Part shown: piece after piece, positions 57,963 to 64,000 of the stretch
How the letters are laid out: every line of letters begins with the position of its first letter
Position numbering within the stretch: the first letter of the stretch is position 1
Assembly (NCBI GenBank): GCA_041399085.1
Contig: JAWKTM010000009.1
Coordinates: 129,031 to 193,030, forward strand
Length of the DNA: 64,000 bases
Origin: JAWKTM01 sp041399085
GTDB lineage: Bacteria; Planctomycetota; Planctomycetia; Pirellulales; Pirellulaceae
Direction: 5' to 3'
Program-made: the position numbers and the translations under genes
Notes under the pieces: generated by a model
The model's database searches: none
What the model was told of the DNA's origin: nothing
Seen by the model: the letters and a program-made list of their open reading frames with translations, nothing else

Positions 57963-58358
57963 ATGGGTGCGTGGGGTTGTTCGGTATTTGAAAACGATGA
58001 CGCCTTGGACTGGGTTTACGAGTTGGAGGGCCGGTCGGATGACGAGCTACTTCGAGCGGCTTTTTCCACCGTGATTGATGAGGAAGAGTACCTCGAAGCG
58101 CCGCAATCCGCGGAAGCCTTGGCGGCGGCCGAAGTCGTCGCGGCGATGTGCGGTAAGCCTGTTGCGCAACTGCCGGACGAAGCGAGGGAGTACGTCTCGC
58201 GAGTTGAATTCGCGGTGGACGATTCCTTGAAGCAGCAAGCACGCGCGGCGGTCGAGAAAGTGGCCAATGACTCGGAGCTTCGCGAACTTTGGGAGGACAG
58301 TGAGCACTTGGACCAGTGGACGGAAACCATCGAGGATTTGATCCGTCGGTTGACATAG
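57963..58358 (+). CDS. DUF4259 protein
   Basis: The 131-aa protein starts MGAWGCSVFENDDALDWVYE, the DUF4259 signature, and is helical and acidic (EEEYLEAPQSAEALAAAEVV, then LWEDSEHLDQWTETIEDLI). GAGG lies 9 bases before ATG 57963. Function unknown. DUF4259 genes are often found singly or near toxin-immunity islands; here it follows the Imm11-type gene by 265 bp. Confidence 0.88.
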   Translation: MGAWGCSVFENDDALDWVYELEGRSDDELLRAAFSTVIDEEEYLEAPQSAEALAAAEVVAAMCGKPVAQLPDEAREYVSRVEFAVDDSLKQQARAAVEKVANDSELRELWEDSEHLDQWTETIEDLIRRLT

Positions 58359-58553
58359 GCCGACTGTCGGCGAATGGGGCGAATTCTGTGGACTGGCCAG
58401 CGTTCACTCAACCGGTCAATAACGATTTGCATGGCCCCAAGAGCACTGTGGCCCTGGAAGCCACGCCTTTCGCGAAGTGATCATCTCCGCAACTGTATCA
58501 AGCCATCCGCGAGGCAAAGCTCAACGCGCTCGCTTTCAAGCGTAGGAGTATCA

Positions 58554-58867
58554 ATGGACTTATCGCACTATGATCGTATTGTTCTTTGTGCCATTTTGGG
58601 GCCCGAACGACTGCCGACGGGTAAGGTTCGCCATTTCATTCTGGGGCGCGGAGGCCGAAACGCTCGTGAACTGCGGATCATCCAGCTCGATGGCGAACTG
58701 GGGTTTTACCATTCGCTTCAACGTCAGTGGAGTCGAAATTACTGGACACCTATCACGACACGGTTGAAATGGCGATGGAACAAGCGGAATTCGAGTTTGC
58801 TGATGCCTGGGGACTGGAAGCTGCCCTAGTTTTTGTTAAACCTATTTCCATACAGCGAAAGAATTGA
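58554..58867 (+). pseudogene. Small protein remnant, two frame breaks
   Basis: ATG 58554 has a strong AGGAG five bases upstream and starts MDLSHYDRIVLCAILGPER. After LDGELGFYH the meaningful reading shifts (near 58,715) to RFNVSGVEIT and again (near 58,744) to DTYHDTVEMAMEQAEFEF, ending at the stop 58865-58867. The last motif is typical of a small planctomycete family of unknown function. Two breaks make it a pseudogene; the family assignment is from memory of the motif. Confidence 0.6.
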
Positions 58868-59073
58868 ATCCTTATCCGTCTCGCGCCCCGCCGTGGGCGT
58901 TCGTTTAAGAAAAACTTACGACCGGCGGGGCCTTAGGCGGGCGGCGAATGAGAATATACCGAAATACGAGCACGACGCGCGAGCGAGTGTGTGCGTGGGC
59001 AACTCACTAGCTTGCGCTACGTGCTGGTATGTTCTTACATGCCGCTCGCGTCAAGATGCCGCGCGGTTGGCGG
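58868..59073. other. Spacer with repeat-like GC-rich sequence
   Basis: Contains a GCGCGAGCGAGTGTG / ACTCACTAGCTTGCGC pair (near 58,979 and 59,003) that forms an imperfect hairpin. No gene is supported. Confidence 0.4.
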
Positions 59074-60904
59074 CTAGGGATTGGAGGACGGCGGAGGCGG
59101 TGTTGTGGGGCTTTTCGCCCGAGTCGGATGTGTCGCGGCGGGGGCGGTCGCTGTGACCCAGGGTATCACGAAAGTGCTGCCCTTGCCGAGTTCGCTGACG
59201 AAGGTGATTTCGCCGCCCAGGAGTTTGCATAACTCCTTAACGATCGAGAGGCCGAGGCCGGTACCCGAGTATTCGCGGTCAGGCCGTCCTCGCCAAGTAT
59301 CAAAGGATTACCTATGAAACTTCTCGAAGATGATTTCGCGGTCGGAATCAGGGATGCCAACGCCCGTGTCGGCGACCGTCAGTTCCATCTCGCCGCGATC
59401 GTTGCGGTTGGCACGGACCACAATGCGGCCGCCTTCGGGCGTGAACTTGATGGCGTTCGATAGCAAATTGGTGAGAATCTGCTGCAACTTGGATTGATCT
59501 TGGTACATGAGCGGCAAGTCGCTTTGCACCTGACACTCTAAATCGATGTTCTTATTCTCGACCAGCGAACGCACCATATCGCACTGGGCTCCGACCACCG
59601 AATCCACTCGGAATTCCGACAACCGAAGCTCCATCTTGCCGGCCTCCATTTTGGCCAAGTCCAAGATGTCGTTAATCATGTCGAGCAACAATCGACCCGA
59701 TTTTTGAATGTTGCGGGCATAGCGGCGCTGGCGTTCGTCCAGCGACTCGATGCCTTGCAAGACTTCCGAAAAAGCCGATGATGCCGTTCAACGGCGCATT
59801 ACGCAGCTCGTGGCTCATATTGGCCAGGAAATCGTCCTTGAGCCGATTCATCTCATAGAGCTGCATGTTGAGCTGTGCGAGCTCATCGACCTTCGAATCC
59901 AGTTCCTTATTGACGTCTTCGAGCTCGGACTGGGCGTCGGTCAAGTGGCGGAGCATGCGATTAAAGGCGTCGGCCAATTGTTGAAACTCGTCATTGGTGT
60001 TTAGGTCCGCGCGAAGCTGGGTATTGCCGCGGCTAATTTCGTCGCTGACATCGCGCAGATGGGCCAGCGGCTTCACAATCACATACTCTCTCACAATTAG
60101 GTAGAGCGCCACCATCGAAAGAAAGCCAGTCATGATGGCGGTTGCCCACAGGATCGCCTGCGTCCAAATAATGGCTCGCTGCGTATCCTCTCATAATTCA
60201 TCACGACCTGCACGACACGAAACGGCGGCTCGGCCACCGCGGCGGAAACCACGTCGGAAGCCGCGAACACATCGCCTTGCAATAGATTGTGGCAAGCGCA
60301 AGCAGCTTTTCCTGCCACGCACCGGTTCGTAGAAGTAATACTTGCCTTGATCGCGAGCTTGATGTTCTTCATACAATGACGACGCTTGCTTCCCGTCGGG
60401 ACTGAAGGCGGTGATCGGCGCGGTGATGTTGACCGCTTCGGGCGAGTCTTCCGAATCGGCCGATTCCTTAGCCGTTTCCCGCGAACGCTCGTATAACCGC
60501 CTCAGAATCGCCAGTTCCGAAGCGTCGGTCGGAACTGGGGCTGGCGTGATGTCATGCGAATTCACGTTGTTCAGCGCTAGGATTTCGGCTTCGTAGCTGT
60601 CGCCCAGCAGGTCGTTGATCATTTCCTCGCGCAGGCCCTCGAACGGCATGCGGCGCGCCTGCAAATCGTCCAGCTTGTTCTGTTCGTAGTCGTCCCACAC
60701 GCGCCAGTGATAATGCATCAACTCGGTGCGAGCCCAATGCCGTGCCGCCTGCCGCGTGGTGTTGCGCACATGTTGTTCGGCCACCCAGTAGACACAGTAG
60801 AACGCCAAGCCGATGAGCACGGCCAACGTGACGCCGAACGCCAGCCGGCACTTGCGTTCCAAGCTGGTTTCGCCGACGACGCGTTTGAAAGAGGTATAGG
60901 CCAT
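59074..60904 (-). pseudogene. Heme-sensor histidine kinase, multiple frame breaks
   Basis: Joining frames from ATG 60904 gives: a membrane segment (LAFGVTLAVLIGLAFYCVYWV), a Tll0287-like/DUF3365 sensor domain whose CLACH heme motif returns if one C is removed near 60,297, a second membrane segment, HAMP (KPLAHLRDVSDEISRGN), HisKA with DFLANMSHELRNAP, and an ATPase domain (NLLSNAIKFTPEGG, DTGVGIP, then GTGLGLSI) ending at the stop 59074-59076. Further breaks lie near 60,187, at the A-run 59,769-59,773, near 59,305 and near 59,262. The 'SHELRNAPLN' H-box also has an extra residue. Confidence 0.75.
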
Positions 60905-61285
60905 TACGTTCAAAATCTGGGGAAGATAAGCGAGCCGAGGCATTCTAGGTGCCTGAGCAGCGCGGAACCAGATCAATCGGTCGGTGCGCGCCGGCCGCCA
61001 TTGCCGGAGTATCCGCGGAATCAACGCGGCCTCATGTCGGACGGATCGACGGACGATATCGAATCTAAGGCAGCGGTGCGTCGGGCGGGACAAAAAGTCG
61101 ACACATTTTCGCTTCCGACAATTGCCCCTACGAAGTGGCAGAGTAAACTCGGAAAGCGTTCCGCCTGGAGATGGAATTGTTTCCCCTGGGATTGCCCGCC
61201 GCTCGCGCGAGAGGCTGCAATTGGACGCGACGTTTGACGGTTGGGGCAGGCGACCAAATCTCTATTTCTGTTTTGGAGCACTGCC
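60905..61285. other. Divergent intergenic region
   Basis: 381 bp between the kinase remnant and an unknown gene. A TTGACG near 61,237 has no matching -10. Nothing else recognised. Confidence 0.4.
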
Positions 61286-61786
61286 ATGAATCTGAATTCC
61301 ACCAATTTGACTTCGCGACAGAGCCGCGCGATGCAGTTGTCAGGGACGGTCTCGTTTCCCGCCACGTTTCCCGATCTGGGCGAAATCACGTTGGTGCAGA
61401 GCGCCTGCACGCAGCGAACGCTGAACGGTCAATGCGATCTGGTGCGGATTGAACAGCCGATGACGCCGAAGTTGACGGTCGTGCGGCTGGTTCACATTAA
61501 CGATGTCGAGGTGATGTTCGTCCCGCGAGCCCATGGGGCGGTTGACCTGCGTTTTGGCGATTGGCTGGTGGGCGTGGAAATCCCGATGTTTCTGAACAAC
61601 GCGGCGCGAGAAGACGCGTTGCCCGTGCTCGGCATTGTCTATGTGCGTGAGAGTGCTCCGACGTTGACGCAAGTGGAAGTCGGTATGAGCGCGGCGCAGA
61701 GTGCCGAATATTATCCGCCGCTCGGCGACGACCGGGCCGTGGATCATTACCGCTTTGATGTGAGCGCGAAGCGCGATCCTTGTTAG
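61286..61786 (+). CDS. Protein of unknown function
   Basis: The 166-aa protein has no signal or membrane segment and looks beta-rich (VRLVHINDVEVMFVPRAHG, then FGDWLVGVEIPMFLNN). GGAG lies 7-10 bases before ATG 61286; an in-frame ATG at 61241 is less likely. The family is not recognised. Confidence 0.65.
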   Translation: MNLNSTNLTSRQSRAMQLSGTVSFPATFPDLGEITLVQSACTQRTLNGQCDLVRIEQPMTPKLTVVRLVHINDVEVMFVPRAHGAVDLRFGDWLVGVEIPMFLNNAAREDALPVLGIVYVRESAPTLTQVEVGMSAAQSAEYYPPLGDDRAVDHYRFDVSAKRDPC

Positions 61787-61794
61787 CAGGGCAC

Positions 61795-61952
61795 TCGGCG
61801 GGAGCCTCGGTCTCCCGGTGGAAGTCTCGCGTGGCAAAGACTCGGCAGGAGCCTCGGTCTCCCGATGACAGGCACAGGCTCGGCGGGAGCCTCGGTCTCC
61901 CGATGACAGGCAAAGGCTCGGCGGGAGCCTCGGTCGCCCGGTGACGGAGCCT
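61795..61952. repeat. Short palindromic repeat array, four copies
   Basis: Four copies of GGCGGGAGCCTCGGTCTCCCG-like cores near 61,797, 61,845, 61,883 and 61,920, spaced about 37-48 bases. Each core contains the inverted pair CGGGAG/CTCCCG. Linkers (GATGACAGGCA) are also shared. Located between two plus-strand genes. Confidence 0.8.
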
Positions 61953-62054
61953 TGTTCGTGATTTTTGATGGCCATCGCTGGGGGCTTCCGTTGGTCGACC
62001 CCAGGCACATGTCACACGTTTCCCGACTCATGGATTCTGCGCGTGAGGTTGAAC

Positions 62055-63467
62055 ATGTCGTTGCCCATTGTGGATGTGTTGGTACTCAGCCGCGATGAAG
62101 CTCCGTTGCATTCGCGCGTGGCCGAAGGGCTGCGGCGGCAGCGTGGCGTGGAGCTGCGGGTGCATCGCATCGTCGGCCGACCTCGTGACGGCGAAACGCA
62201 TCGCTGGCAAACGATCGCGCGAGCTCGCAATGAGGCGAAGCAGCGTGTTACGGCGCGGTGGGCCATGTTCGTCGACGACGACGTGGTTCTGGCGCCCGAC
62301 TGCGTGCGTCAGTTGTTGACCTCGCTGCGACTGCGATCGGAATACGGAGCGGCCGCGGCCAACTTCAAGGACGAGCCGACTTACGGCGGCAGCTCGGTTC
62401 ACGTGGCGATGGGAGCCACGCTGTTTCGGCGCGAAGCGCTGGACGCCGTGCGGTTTCGCTGCGAGGCGAACAAGTGCGAGTGCCGCTGTTGTTGCGACGA
62501 CTTGCGGCGGCTGGGATTCGGCATCGCATACTTCCGCGGCGCGGGCGCGGAGCACCTTAGCGACGACGAGCGGCAGCGGTTGAGAACGGCGGGAAGCGAT
62601 AAGCCATCGACTGACCAACGCGTGACCTCCAAGCTGGGCGGGCAGGTGGTCGTCGCCTTTAATCGCCGGCATTACGACAAGTTCCGCACGCAGTTTCTTG
62701 GCACGCTGCGGCATTGGGGAAATCGCGAACCGGTCACCGTGGTCGGATACGGGTTGTATCCCAGCGAGCAATCGGTGTTGGCGGCGATGCCGGGCGTGAG
62801 TGTTCGCAATCTGCCCGAGAACGGCGTGATGCCGCCGATTCGCCGCTTGCTTGATTTCCAAACGGTGCTGGCCGAAATGCCGGGCGATACGCCGGTCGCC
62901 TATTGGGACGCGGGCGATGTGATCTTTCAAACCAAGCTGGAGCCGTTGTGGCAATTGGTGCGGGCCAACCCCGACAAGATCTTGGCCGTGCGCGAGCCTA
63001 GCGGCTATCCGGGCAACGCGGCGATTGTTGGCTGGACGCGCACGATTCGCGATCCGAAATGCCGACAGCGGGCTTTCGAATTGATGTCGAAGAACCCGTT
63101 TCTGAACAGCGGCTTCGCGGCTGGCACGGCACGTTCGATGTTGGCGTATTTTCGCGAAGCTCATCGCATGCGATATGGCGACGAGCTGTTGGGCACGGCG
63201 GATTGGGGCGATCAGACGGCGCTGAATCTGTATTGCCATGCCCAGCCGAGTCGTTGGCACGAAATCGAGCAAGGTTGGAACTACTGCCTGCATGATCGGC
63301 AGCGGGGCGAAGTGGCGATTCGACCGGACGGCAAGATGGTTAGCCGCCGAGGTCATGCGATCCACGTAGCTCATGGCAACGCCCGCTCGCAACGCAAGCT
63401 GGCTTTGATCCACGAGCAGCTTCGCTCGACCGTTCCGCGCGTCGCCCGTGCCGCGACGACATCTTGA
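62055..63467 (+). CDS. Two-domain glycosyltransferase-like protein
   Basis: The 470-aa protein has a GT2-like N-terminal domain (VDVLVLSRDEAP; ARARNEAKQRVTARWAMFVDDDVVLAPD with a DDD nucleotide-sugar/metal motif near 83-85). A cysteine-rich insertion follows (CEANKCECRCCCDD). After about residue 195 comes a second domain (VVVAFNRRHYDKFRTQF ... VAYWDAGDVIFQ, FLNSGFAAGTA) with a DxxDxxFQ-type motif typical of another glycosyltransferase fold. GAGG lies 7 bases before ATG 62055. Substrates are unknown. Confidence 0.75.
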   Translation: MSLPIVDVLVLSRDEAPLHSRVAEGLRRQRGVELRVHRIVGRPRDGETHRWQTIARARNEAKQRVTARWAMFVDDDVVLAPDCVRQLLTSLRLRSEYGAAAANFKDEPTYGGSSVHVAMGATLFRREALDAVRFRCEANKCECRCCCDDLRRLGFGIAYFRGAGAEHLSDDERQRLRTAGSDKPSTDQRVTSKLGGQVVVAFNRRHYDKFRTQFLGTLRHWGNREPVTVVGYGLYPSEQSVLAAMPGVSVRNLPENGVMPPIRRLLDFQTVLAEMPGDTPVAYWDAGDVIFQTKLEPLWQLVRANPDKILAVREPSGYPGNAAIVGWTRTIRDPKCRQRAFELMSKNPFLNSGFAAGTARSMLAYFREAHRMRYGDELLGTADWGDQTALNLYCHAQPSRWHEIEQGWNYCLHDRQRGEVAIRPDGKMVSRRGHAIHVAHGNARSQRKLALIHEQLRSTVPRVARAATTS

Positions 63468-63568
63468 TTATTCTGCCGAAATAAGTTCGAGTCTCCGTCA
63501 GACATGGGCCGAGCCACTCGCTCCGTCCCACGTTGTTTTGGCACGCGCACTCCAACCTCGGCGGAACC

Positions 63569-64000
63569 ATGAAGCGAATCGCACTTCATTGGCAAATCAT
63601 GATCGGCATGATCGTCGGCGCCTTGATCGGCCTGACGGTGAATTTCACCGCGGGCACTCGGGCCACGAAACTCACCGGCGACCGCTTGCCGGCGGATGTC
63701 CAATCGGTCGAAATCCTCGACACACCGAATGTCGTCCGCGTCACCATCGAAACGCCCGAAGGCACGACCGTGCGCACGGTCGACCCCACGCGATCGCTGC
63801 CCGACAGCGTCGCCAGCTTGGAAGCGCTCGAAACGTCCGACCCGCGAGCCTACAAGCTGTTCCAGCGCTACGGCCAATCGTGGGCCCGGCGACTCGGCGC
63901 GGCGGCTCAATACTTCGGCAGCCTGTTCCTGCGGCTGTTGCAGATGGTGGCCGTGCCGTTGATCGTCACGTCGCTGATGACCGGCGTGCTGGGGATCGGC
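63569..64000 (+). CDS. Dicarboxylate/amino-acid:cation symporter, 5' part
   Basis: The gene runs off the right edge after 144 codons. It has a first membrane helix (WQIMIGMIVGALIGLTVNF), an inserted soluble loop of about 75 residues with many charged and Thr residues, and the next helix with LRLLQMVAVPLIVTSLMTGV, a signature of the DAACS/SDF family (GltP/DctA). The large first loop is longer than usual for the family. The ribosome site before ATG 63569 is weak. Confidence 0.88.
   Translation, partial: MKRIALHWQIMIGMIVGALIGLTVNFTAGTRATKLTGDRLPADVQSVEILDTPNVVRVTIETPEGTTVRTVDPTRSLPDSVASLEALETSDPRAYKLFQRYGQSWARRLGAAAQYFGSLFLRLLQMVAVPLIVTSLMTGVLGIG

Noticed and set aside
61795..61952. A CRISPR array
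   Set aside because: The spacers are also repeated (shared linkers), there are no cas genes and only four irregular units.

Overview
The window is 64 kb of a GC-rich bacterial chromosome. The gene content points to the phylum Planctomycetota, most likely the Pirellulales. Reasons: a secreted protein with two TIGR03000-type repeats, a sigma-70 factor with N-terminal helix-turn-helix extensions, many planctomycete-style exported proteins of unknown function, LptE/BamD-like envelope lipoproteins, and palindromic and tandem intergenic repeats between genes. The assignment rests on recognition of families, not on a database search.

Layout. (1) 1-13,450, minus strand: a transcription/translation superoperon read as tRNA-Thr(UGU), tRNA-Tyr(GUA), tRNA-Gly(UCC), tRNA-Thr(GGU), tuf, tRNA-Trp(CCA), secE, nusG, rplK, rplA, rplJ, rplL, rpoB, rpoC (cut by the left edge). 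Possible processing or attenuation hairpins lie at rplL-rpoB and rpoB-rpoC. (2) 13,450-20,640: an unusual sigma factor, a secreted protein, csrA, recO and two outer-membrane-assembly lipoproteins (BamD-like, LptE-like). (3) 20,640-26,600: two large exported alpha/beta hydrolases, each split by one frame break, around an IscA-family gene and a 21-bp minisatellite. (4) 26,800-32,100: DUF378 protein, exported proteins, an SPW/VKOR-like membrane protein and a double-PDZ protein. (5) 32,400-34,200: dnaA with a good promoter, followed by a repeat-filled spacer. (6) 34,900-53,650: an exported transglutaminase, unknown proteins, an amidohydrolase, a decayed hemerythrin-like gene, an envelope cluster (DUF11 lipoprotein plus two paralogous exported proteins), an exported isoaspartyl methyltransferase, a Na/Pi cotransporter-PhoU pair and the TIGR03000 protein. 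(7) 53,850-61,000: an HTTM protein pair, then decayed genes: DUF486, a PT-HINT/AHH polymorphic toxin with its intact Imm11-type immunity gene, a DUF4259 gene, a small pseudogene and a heme-type sensor kinase. (8) 61,280-64,000: an unknown gene, a two-domain glycosyltransferase-like gene and the start of a dicarboxylate/amino-acid symporter.

The most notable feature is the contrast between intact housekeeping genes and accessory genes carrying several one-base frame breaks each, densest at 55.7-60.9 kb. There a polymorphic toxin has decayed while its immunity gene is open. Local assembly error remains a possible explanation and is testable. All coordinates, starts and motifs were read by eye; no search was run.
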